Shown in pieces: positions 1 through 6,163 of a stretch of 12,376 nucleotides of DNA (the first letter of the stretch is position 1; every line of letters begins with the position of its first letter). Under the pieces are notes generated by a model that worked only from the letters and a program-made list of their open reading frames with translations, made no database searches and was not told the DNA's origin. Made by a program: the position numbers and the translations under genes. Source of the stretch: JBOFLO01 sp051657905 (GTDB lineage: Bacteria > Patescibacteriota > Gracilibacteria > UBA1369); the NCBI GenBank assembly GCA_051657905.1, contig JBOFLO010000036.1, positions 1-12,376 on the forward strand, in the 5' to 3' direction.

Positions 1-1
1 G

Positions 2-118
2 AAAGATCCAGCAGATGTGCCTTCGGTGGCGCTAGCTAATATTGGACTTGAGTATATTGGAGAAGAACAGATTTTATCAAAATTACTTAAAAAAGTAGTA
101 AGATTAATGCAGATTTAA
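2..118 (+). CDS. C-terminal 38 residues of an upstream protein (partial), possibly an FtsA/PilM-type actin-like ATPase
   Basis: An open frame enters from the left edge and ends at a TAA (116-118), three bases before the next ATG. The visible tail reads approximately DPADVPSVALANIGLEYI, followed by a short basic amphipathic stretch (LSKLLKKVVRLMQI). The pattern of Asp-Pro, then a small-residue helix, then a terminal amphipathic helix resembles the end of FtsA or PilM-type actin-like ATPases, where the last helix binds the membrane. This is a weak resemblance over few residues and the identity is inferred. The tight spacing to the next gene suggests co-transcription. That the frame is coding is fairly safe; the family is not. 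Confidence 0.6.
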   Translation, partial: KDPADVPSVALANIGLEYIGEEQILSKLLKKVVRLMQI

Positions 119-121
119 ATT

Positions 122-1921
122 ATGGCTTTGCAAAAAAAACGCATTAAAACTAGTGAAGAGAATGATTTGAAAACCAAGAAAAAGGCTAAAAAAAGCCAAG
201 GGAAGAAGGTTATTTATATTGAGATAGATGATGAAATAACTTCGGTTTTTGATAAAATCAATAAATTAAGATTCAAGAAAATTTATTTGGTTATTCCACA
301 AAGGGCGATACTTTTTCAAAGCGCGATTAATTTAAAAATTCTAAAAAGAAAAGCTGAGGATATTGAAAAGGAAATTTTTGTGATTACTAATGATCCGAAT
401 GGCTTTAAATTGGCGCAGAGAATTGGATTGCAGGTTTTTGATAAATTGGAGGGGCATGAGCATCCATCTTTAGTGAATGGGAAAATATCTGATCAGAATG
501 ATATTACGCCTTTGAAGGCTTCGGTTAACAGTTTGTCGGAAGAGGCGCCGAGCCGTAGAGATGAAAAGAAATTTTCTATTTCAGAATTAATTAGAAGAGC
601 GCCGGGTGGCTTAAGCATTCTGTCGAAGAGAAATACTATTAAGAATGAAGGAACCGGTAAAAAGAAAAAAGAGCAGAAGAGTTCGTTGGTGTTGGTTGCT
701 CCTAACAAGAAAGCCTTGTTTTCTTTGGTGGGGGTAAGTGTATTAATTTTTGGTTTGATTTCCTATATAGCTTTGCCGGGAGCGACTTTGAGTTTAACGC
801 CGAAGTCTAATGTAATAGAAGTTACTACTAATGTGACTTTGGCTGATTATGATAGAAATCAGGCGGAATTGGATACAAGGCCGCCGAAGATGATTCCAAG
901 TTATAGAGTTTCTACTAATATAGAGAAGGTATTTTCCTATCAGGCGACTGGAAAGGAATTTCAAGGTAAAAATGCCCAGGGTAAAGTTTTGATTAAGAAT
1001 ACTAGTTCCAACGATTGGCCGTTGATTCCGAGAACTAGATTTCAAACTGCTGATGGGTTGGTGTTTAGAATAGATAGACAAATTGTAGTGCCAGGAGGGA
1101 GTGCGGCGAATCCGGGGACATTTGAAGTGAATGTGACGGCGGATCCGTTAGATGCATTTGATCAACCGATTGGGGAAAGAGGAAATTTAGTTGAGGGTAC
1201 GAAATTTTTCTTACCAGCATTATCGGCTGATAATCAGACTAAAATCTTTGCGGAAAGTGTAGGATCGTTTGATGGGGGAGAAACTAGTGCGACTAAGTTT
1301 ATTAGTGCCGATGATACGGCTGCGGCCAGAGCGAAAATGGAAGTTGAGTTGAGGGATGCGGCGGAAGCGGAGCTAAAAGCTATAATTGCGCAGAGAAATG
1401 AAGAACAAAGTACTAATTTGCAGTTATTAACTGGAAACAATCTGGTGGATTTGGGAGAAATGGATATTACTATTCCTCAAAATATTGAAGGACAAAAACT
1501 GGAATCTTTTGATGTGAAGGGTACGGTGACGGTTTCCGGTATTGCTTACAATCAAGATGAATTGCTGACTATTTTAAATAATGAATTGAAGGTAAAGAAA
1601 AATCCGGAAAAGAGTTTGGCAAGTGTGGATGAAAACTCAATTACTTACAAAATTACTGAGAATAATACTGTGGCGGGGAAAGTGACTATAACTCCTTCCA
1701 TTCAGGGTATTGAGGAGTTTGAAATAAGTCCTAAAAAGGAAAATGGGGAAAGATTGATTAAGAAAATTAAGGATCAGATTGTTGGTAAGGAAATTCAGGA
1801 GGCTAGGGACTTTATTCAGGGGCTGCCAGAAATAGAAAAAGTGGAGATTTCGACCTGGCCGGCTTGGGCTCCGACTATTCCTTCGGTGCCGGATAACATT
1901 AAAATTGAAATACGGCGCTAA
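122..1921 (+). CDS. Single-pass membrane protein with cytoplasmic alpha/beta domain and large extracytoplasmic beta-rich region (CPR-type, 'baseplate J-like')
   Basis: This 599-aa protein has a very basic N-terminus (residues 1-28) followed by an alpha/beta domain at about 29-108, with alternating strands such as KVIYIEID, KIYLVIP and EIFVITN. A linker rich in charged residues runs to about 195. One transmembrane helix at about 198-218 (LFSLVGVSVLIFGLISYIAL) is followed by LPGATLSLTP, which begins the outside part. Outside, about residues 290-345 (RTRFQTADGLVFRI, VVPGG, then NVTADPLDAFDQPIGE) resemble proteins annotated in CPR genomes as baseplate J/gp47-like. A charged helical stretch covers 395-432. 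The C-terminus has WPAWAPTIPSVPDNIKIEI, which I recall as typical of this group. There is no signal peptidase site, so it is probably anchored with the N-terminus inside. It starts 3 nt after the preceding stop and is probably in one operon with it. The function is unknown; a phage or injection-system role is not supported by the neighbours. Confidence 0.85.
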   Translation: MALQKKRIKTSEENDLKTKKKAKKSQGKKVIYIEIDDEITSVFDKINKLRFKKIYLVIPQRAILFQSAINLKILKRKAEDIEKEIFVITNDPNGFKLAQRIGLQVFDKLEGHEHPSLVNGKISDQNDITPLKASVNSLSEEAPSRRDEKKFSISELIRRAPGGLSILSKRNTIKNEGTGKKKKEQKSSLVLVAPNKKALFSLVGVSVLIFGLISYIALPGATLSLTPKSNVIEVTTNVTLADYDRNQAELDTRPPKMIPSYRVSTNIEKVFSYQATGKEFQGKNAQGKVLIKNTSSNDWPLIPRTRFQTADGLVFRIDRQIVVPGGSAANPGTFEVNVTADPLDAFDQPIGERGNLVEGTKFFLPALSADNQTKIFAESVGSFDGGETSATKFISADDTAAARAKMEVELRDAAEAELKAIIAQRNEEQSTNLQLLTGNNLVDLGEMDITIPQNIEGQKLESFDVKGTVTVSGIAYNQDELLTILNNELKVKKNPEKSLASVDENSITYKITENNTVAGKVTITPSIQGIEEFEISPKKENGERLIKKIKDQIVGKEIQEARDFIQGLPEIEKVEISTWPAWAPTIPSVPDNIKIEIRR

Positions 1922-1991
1922 AGCTAAAAAATTCACTTAAAAATGAAGGGTGCGGGGTCTTTATTCATTTTTAAGTGAATTTTTTAGCTTT
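1920..1991. terminator. 28-bp perfect inverted repeat, probable bidirectional terminator
   Basis: The left arm (1920-1947) and right arm (1964-1991) are exact reverse complements over 28 bp, with a 16-nt GC-richer loop (1948-1963). The arm contains A-runs that become T-runs on the far side, including TTTTTT at 1980-1985, so an inner hairpin followed by a T-tract can be read on either strand. It overlaps the TAA (1919-1921) of the upstream gene and lies before the next promoter at 2038. Termination is the simplest reading. The stem is AT-rich and far longer than usual, so RNA processing or another role is possible. Confidence 0.7.
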
Positions 1992-2037
1992 GGGTTGTGG
2001 GGGAGGGTTCAGACAGTTTATTTAGGCAAGCTATAAG

Positions 2038-2066
2038 TTGACTTTTTAGCAATTTTGTTATATAAA
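2038..2066 (+). promoter_or_regulatory. Sigma70-type promoter for the PKD protein gene
   Basis: TTGACT (2038-2043) and TATAAA (2061-2066) are separated by exactly 17 bp. The predicted transcript start is near 2073, about 20 nt before the ATG at 2094. The promoter lies just after the inverted-repeat terminator, as expected for a new transcription unit. It also argues against the in-frame TTG at 2055 as the start, since that codon lies within the spacer. Confidence 0.7.
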
Positions 2067-2093
2067 TCTTTCTTATTAGCTTTTGACAGTTAT

Positions 2094-3425
2094 ATGAGAG
2101 ATAATTTGGATTTTGATACTCGTGTGAAGCGAGTTTTGGAAATTGAGTCGATTTTGGGGTATTTGATCAAGTTTGGGCTGGCCTCAGTGGGGATACTAGT
2201 GGTGGCTACATTGCTTGGTTTTACTCCGGCTAGAGCGCAATCTGAAGAGGAAATTCGGGATATATTTATTGTGCCGGTAGTGAGAGCTACTGGGCAAGGG
2301 GCTGAGGTTTTTCAGCCGCAGACTGGGGAGGGATATACTGGGAATAGAGCGAATAATAGTTTGGGGGCGGGTTATGAGGATTATGTGGTTGGGGATTTTA
2401 ATAAGACATCTTTGGTTTTGCAGAGAAGTTATGTGGAGCCGAAACATGATCCGTTTATGACAGGGACTGCCTACTCCCCCGTTCCGGTTAATCAGGTTAA
2501 AACGGCATCTGGACCAGCGGCGGTTTCCATTAAAGCCAGCAATAATATTAACGGGCAGGAGGGATTTGGCGGAACTACCAATACAATTTTTAAATTTACG
2601 GCGAATGCGGCTGCCACTAGCGGTATTAAGAATAATAGACAATTAGAATATCGCTGGGATTTTCAAAATGATGGGAAGCCGGACAGTTATTTTTCGGTGA
2701 TTCCTAATATTCAATATGTGTTTAAGGAAGCGGGACTTTATACTGTGAAAGTGGAGGTTTTGGATGGTGATGGTAAAATCAGCAAGGCTTTTGCTCAAGT
2801 AAATGTGGTTGATAATGAAGCTCCTAAGGCAAAATTCACAGTTAATAGTATTGCGGCGCCAATGAATAGCATTTTGCGTTTTGATACATCACTTTCTTCT
2901 GATTCGCAAAGTGGGGGGCGTTCACTATTATATAGATTTGATTGGAATAATGATCGAGTTTGGGACACGACTTTTCAGAATAAAACCACATGGAATAGAC
3001 TGTTTAACGAATCTGGAGAGTATATTGTGAATATGGAAGCAAGAGATCCAGAAGGCCTAAGCTCGTATGCACAAATTGCCATTCAAATTTTTGATGATCA
3101 ACCACCAGTAGCTAATATGAATATTAGAAAAATTGGTGAATTTAGATATGAATTTGATGGTTCTCAGTCATTTGATGATTTTTCTGGACAAGGTAAGCTG
3201 AAATATAGATGGGATTTGGATTATAATGGGGTGAATGATCTGATTTTTACTTCAGGCTGGTCTACTACGCCTAAATACACTGGGAATTTGGGTATTGGCA
3301 GTAGTGGAAGGGTGAGATTACAGGTTATGGACCAGCAGGGATTCACATCTGATACAATTGCTGCTTTAGAGGTGCCATGGACGCAGGAATATTTAAATAT
3401 GGCTTGGGAAGTGGCCTTGAGATAA
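2094..3425 (+). CDS. Secreted or anchored surface protein with three PKD-like repeats
   Basis: The ATG at 2094 gives 443 aa. An in-frame TTG at 2055 would add 13 residues but lies inside the promoter. A cytoplasmic n-region of about 20 residues precedes a hydrophobic segment (about 21-43) ending in TPARA|QSEE, which fits a long signal peptide cleaved after A48 or a signal anchor. Three immunoglobulin-like PKD repeats follow at about 160-239, 243-335 and 337-427. Each has a Y-R-[WF]-D turn at 186, 280 and 371, followed by an Asp/Asn-rich loop (DFQNDGKPD, DWNNDRVWD, DLDYNGVND) that could bind calcium. Repeats 1 and 2 also have the late strand pattern G-x-Y-x-V-x-(V/M)-E. PKD domains usually mediate extracellular protein or glycan contacts. 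No catalytic domain or sorting motif is visible. It converges on the lipoprotein gene with a 19-nt gap. An adhesin or cell-surface role is inferred. Confidence 0.88.
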   Translation: MRDNLDFDTRVKRVLEIESILGYLIKFGLASVGILVVATLLGFTPARAQSEEEIRDIFIVPVVRATGQGAEVFQPQTGEGYTGNRANNSLGAGYEDYVVGDFNKTSLVLQRSYVEPKHDPFMTGTAYSPVPVNQVKTASGPAAVSIKASNNINGQEGFGGTTNTIFKFTANAAATSGIKNNRQLEYRWDFQNDGKPDSYFSVIPNIQYVFKEAGLYTVKVEVLDGDGKISKAFAQVNVVDNEAPKAKFTVNSIAAPMNSILRFDTSLSSDSQSGGRSLLYRFDWNNDRVWDTTFQNKTTWNRLFNESGEYIVNMEARDPEGLSSYAQIAIQIFDDQPPVANMNIRKIGEFRYEFDGSQSFDDFSGQGKLKYRWDLDYNGVNDLIFTSGWSTTPKYTGNLGIGSSGRVRLQVMDQQGFTSDTIAALEVPWTQEYLNMAWEVALR

Positions 3426-3444
3426 TCATTTTATATCTCTCTAA

Positions 3445-3936
3445 TTACTTAGCAGCTTGAAAAATAAAAGTTGCTTTGTATTGATTGTTATCACTTGGGC
3501 TTTTAGAGCTTGGATATGGTGTTAGATCGAGGAATTTTAGATTATATGCTCCGCCAACATCTCCTCTTAATTGAATGCTGTCATTGGAAGAGTCACCCAA
3601 AACTAAATCTGCTTCCACAGCTGGGCCTTGAGTTGTGGCTATTATATGTATGGTTGCTTCGCCTGCCCAAACACAAACTACATCCGAGGGGCAGCGTGAG
3701 TCGGATTTAACCTCTGTAAACTGAATGGTTAAGCCTGCAGGCTGGAAAATCATACTTTCACCTAAGGCCAAGCTAAATGGCTGATCTGGCTGGGCGGAAT
3801 CATTGGTGGATTCTGTTTCAGGTGTAGAGCTTTCTGTTGGAGTAGGAACGTCTGGCTTGGTGGTAGAAATTGGAGGGTTACAAGCCGTTAAAGTAATGAT
3901 AGAAAGCAAAATAATAAGAGTGTTGTTTTTTTTCAT
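3445..3936 (-). CDS. Small secreted lipoprotein with SRCPSDVVCVWAG motif
   Basis: This 163-aa protein has a classical lipoprotein signal: basic MKKNN, a hydrophobic core, then the lipobox LTAC with the modified Cys at residue 19. Residues 20-53 form a Pro/Thr/Ser/Glu-rich tether. The folded part (about 54-163) is beta-rich and carries DSRCPSDVVCVWAGEA, with C82 and C87 probably forming a disulfide. I recall this motif from small uncharacterised lipoproteins of several phyla, without a known activity. The gene lies alone on the minus strand between two surface-protein genes, converging on the PKD gene and diverging from the fibre gene. Its export implies prolipoprotein diacylglyceryl transferase and signal peptidase II in this organism. 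Being a lipoprotein is well supported; its role is unknown. Confidence 0.88.
   Translation of the reverse strand: MKKNNTLIILLSIITLTACNPPISTTKPDVPTPTESSTPETESTNDSAQPDQPFSLALGESMIFQPAGLTIQFTEVKSDSRCPSDVVCVWAGEATIHIIATTQGPAVEADLVLGDSSNDSIQLRGDVGGAYNLKFLDLTPYPSSKSPSDNNQYKATFIFQAAK
3452..3479 (+). terminator. Weak hairpin after the PKD gene, inside the convergent lipoprotein gene
   Basis: GCAGCTT (3452-3458) pairs with AAGTTGC (3468-3474), giving 7 bp with one G-U pair and a 9-nt loop, followed by the poor T-tract TTTGT. It lies 27 nt past the PKD stop and inside the 3' end of the opposite gene. It could end the plus-strand transcript but is weak, and could equally be coding sequence that happens to fold. 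Confidence 0.3.
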
Positions 3937-3960
3937 GTTTTTTGATTGGAAATCTCATAA

Positions 3961-3969
3961 TTTATAATA
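3961..3969 (-). promoter_or_regulatory. Possible -10 region for the lipoprotein gene
   Basis: Read on the minus strand, this stretch gives overlapping TATTAT and TATAAA hexamers 25-33 nt upstream of the lipoprotein ATG, a plausible distance. No convincing -35 hexamer is seen at 16-18 bp, so this is only a candidate. Confidence 0.3.
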
Positions 3970-4025
3970 GCTGGATCGGCGAATTCTTACTATCAGATAA
4001 GATATATATTTAATGAAGGTAAAAC

Positions 4026-4054
4026 TTGGCAAGGAAAACAAATAGTGTTATAAT
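4026..4054 (+). promoter_or_regulatory. Strong sigma70-type promoter for the fibre operon
   Basis: TTGGCA (4026-4031) and a perfect TATAAT (4049-4054) are separated by exactly 17 bp. The predicted transcript start is near 4061, leaving an A/U-rich leader of about 29 nt before the ATG at 4090. This is the best promoter match in the window, which suggests high expression of the surface proteins downstream. Confidence 0.75.
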
Positions 4055-4089
4055 AAAAAGATTTTATTTATCCAAAAGCAAAAATAAAC

Positions 4090-6141
4090 ATGAAAATTCA
4101 AAAGAAAATAGCAATGTTAACCTTAGGGTTATTGTCTACTACAACCTTTTCTGCAGGGGTGTTACAAGCAGCACCGGGGGGTAATCCACCGGGGAGTAAT
4201 ACTCCAGCGGCAACTTTTAGTTCTGTTTCCGTATCTGCAGCTACTGCTGTAGCCGGATTATTTAGCGGCGCTTTTGCTGCCGGATCAATTTTACAAGGTA
4301 TCAATACTTCAGCAACCGGCGGATCAACCGCTGTTTCCGGGGTATCCAGTGGTGGACCTGGTGTATCCGGTACTTCTTCGGCTGCAGGTTGGGCTGGTGT
4401 GCAAGGTTCTGGTGGTGCTAATGGTAATGGAGTTTATGGTAGTACCAGTTCTGCATCGGCAGCTAGTTACGGTTTGTCTGGTTTAGCTACGAGTGGTAGA
4501 GGTGTGTTTGGTACTTCAACATCTAATGATGGTGTATATGGAACATCAAACTCTGGTGCAGGTGTAAGAGCATATTCAGCCGGTAGCACTGCAATTATAG
4601 CCAATGTTTCCAATGGTGGTGGAAATGCAATTTTGGGTTATAGAAATAATACAAATGGAGTTGGAGCAGTTGTTGGGCAAATGACTGCACAAACAGTAGG
4701 GGCAGGTGGAGGTTATGCTGTAGTTGGACAATCTCTGGATGCCACTGCTGCGGTTGGAGATAGAGGGACTGGGGTTTATGGCTTTGCAAATACAGGTACT
4801 GGGGTGTTAGCTAGATCTGGTTCTGGAACTGGTTTAAATGCATTAAGTGATGCAACAGGAAATGCTATTACTGCTCAAAATGCTAGTACTAATAATTATA
4901 CAGCTACTTTTTTTAATACAAGTTCGGGTCCGGGTATAAGTGTTGGTAATACCAGCAGTTCATATCCAGCGGGTACTTTCACTAATTCTGGGAATGGCGG
5001 AGGTGTATATGCATCAACCGCTTCAACTGGTAGTAGCCCTGCTGGTCGTTTCACGAAAGGAAGTAATATCGTAGATGTTGGTAGTGGAAATAATGCACTT
5101 GATGTTACTGGTACAAGTATTTTTAGATCACCATCTCCTTACACTGGTTCATATTTACAATTTTTGAATGGGCAAGACGCCGCTGCAAATTATCATGTGG
5201 TGCTACGTTCATATAATCAAAGTGGTACATTACAACCAGTTTGGATTAATGATGTAATGACAAACAATATTACTACTACGGGTGTAAGTGGGGGGGCTTT
5301 AAATATCGTGAGTGATGGATCAGCATTTTTCAGAACTACTTCTGGTGGAACTGTTAATTTCGGAGCGGGTGATACTTCGATTTTATTGAATCAAGCGGTA
5401 AGTAATAATACTGTCAATAATAGTGGGTATGTTTATGTAAATGACAACTTTAGAACTACAGGTACTAATGACATGCAGGGCGATATATCTAACTCAGCTG
5501 GAAACTTAAGTCTTAATGATAGTGTTGATATTACAGGGAGTTTGACGGCTACAGGTTCTGTGGAAATTCCAACTATTAGAACATCTTCTACTGGTTTTAG
5601 AGCTTATTCTTCTGGTTATTTTTATGCAGGTGGTTTTGCAAGTATTGATGGGGAAATTTATGCTAGAGCTGGTATTTCCAATAATGATACCGCTTTCCAA
5701 AGTGGTTATTTATATATTGATGACTCGATCAGAATCAATAGTGCCACAACTCAAAAATTAACTAATACTGCTTGGACAACTTGGTCTGACGGTAGACTTA
5801 AAGATGTTCAAAAAACTTTCGATAAGGGTTTGGCGGAAATTTTAAAGATTGACCCGATTATCTATAAATACAAAAAAGATAATACCTTGGGAATTAAGGA
5901 TGATGAAGATCATGTAGGTATTATTGCTCAGGAAATTCAAAAGGTTTTCCCTGAAGCGGTTACTACAGATGAAAGAGGCTTGTTGCAATTCACTCCTGAC
6001 TCAATTTACTGGGCGATGTTAAATGCCATTAAAGAATTGAATAGCAATGATGAAGTTTTGAAAGCAAAAGTTACGGCTTTGGAAGCTCAAAATAGAGCTT
6101 TAGAAGCAAGACTTTCTGCCTTGGAAGCTAAATTAAAATAA
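4090..6141 (+). CDS. Secreted Gly-rich fibre-like protein with C-terminal Peptidase_S74 auto-chaperone and coiled coil
   Basis: This 683-aa protein has a signal peptide (residues 1-27, probable cleavage VLQA|APGG), then a PP/NTP motif (GGNPPGSNTPAATFSSV). A long Gly/Ser/Thr/Ala-rich region follows with G-[VL]-x-[GA] turns every ten residues (128, 138, 148, 158 and again 228, 238, 248), typical of fibrous beta-structured shafts. The C-terminus is an intramolecular chaperone of the Peptidase_S74 (endosialidase CIMCD) type. SDGRLK gives S566 and K571, the spacing of the Ser-Lys cleavage dyad known from endosialidase tailspikes. It is followed by KIDPIIYKYK, HVGIIAQEIQKVFPEAV (H608) and LNAIKEL. 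A final coiled coil (about 656-682) has core positions L657, V661, L664, N668, L671, L675, L678 and L682 in perfect heptads. By family knowledge the product trimerises and self-cleaves just before S566. It is co-transcribed with the following paralogue. A host-contact or attachment role is inferred. Confidence 0.9.
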   Translation: MKIQKKIAMLTLGLLSTTTFSAGVLQAAPGGNPPGSNTPAATFSSVSVSAATAVAGLFSGAFAAGSILQGINTSATGGSTAVSGVSSGGPGVSGTSSAAGWAGVQGSGGANGNGVYGSTSSASAASYGLSGLATSGRGVFGTSTSNDGVYGTSNSGAGVRAYSAGSTAIIANVSNGGGNAILGYRNNTNGVGAVVGQMTAQTVGAGGGYAVVGQSLDATAAVGDRGTGVYGFANTGTGVLARSGSGTGLNALSDATGNAITAQNASTNNYTATFFNTSSGPGISVGNTSSSYPAGTFTNSGNGGGVYASTASTGSSPAGRFTKGSNIVDVGSGNNALDVTGTSIFRSPSPYTGSYLQFLNGQDAAANYHVVLRSYNQSGTLQPVWINDVMTNNITTTGVSGGALNIVSDGSAFFRTTSGGTVNFGAGDTSILLNQAVSNNTVNNSGYVYVNDNFRTTGTNDMQGDISNSAGNLSLNDSVDITGSLTATGSVEIPTIRTSSTGFRAYSSGYFYAGGFASIDGEIYARAGISNNDTAFQSGYLYIDDSIRINSATTQKLTNTAWTTWSDGRLKDVQKTFDKGLAEILKIDPIIYKYKKDNTLGIKDDEDHVGIIAQEIQKVFPEAVTTDERGLLQFTPDSIYWAMLNAIKELNSNDEVLKAKVTALEAQNRALEARLSALEAKLK

Positions 6142-6163
6142 ATATAAAAATAAATAAAGTATT

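Noticed and set aside
122..1921. Contractile injection system or prophage baseplate
   Set aside because: The baseplate J-like resemblance is local; the protein is membrane-anchored with a cytoplasmic domain, and no tail, sheath or capsid genes are nearby.
1990..2010. G-rich stretch after the inverted repeat as a possible G-quadruplex
   Set aside because: Only three runs of at least three G are present (one of five), not four, so a stable three-tier quadruplex is not supported.
2055..2093. In-frame TTG that would lengthen the PKD protein by 13 residues
   Set aside because: It lies between the -35 and -10 hexamers of the predicted promoter and so upstream of the likely transcript start; the ATG at 2094 is better placed.
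2196..2642. Minus-strand open frame of 148 codons inside the PKD gene
   Set aside because: The opposite strand encodes a protein with a signal and three domains; the minus-strand translation shows no fold or motif.
4330..4850. CRISPR or tandem DNA repeat array suggested by repeated Gly-Val-Tyr-Gly coding
   Set aside because: The repetition is at protein level with varied codons and no constant spacer or direct-repeat structure.
4090..6141. Phage tailspike from a prophage
   Set aside because: It has a cleavable signal peptide, a bacterial-type promoter and a secreted paralogue next door, with no phage genes in the window.
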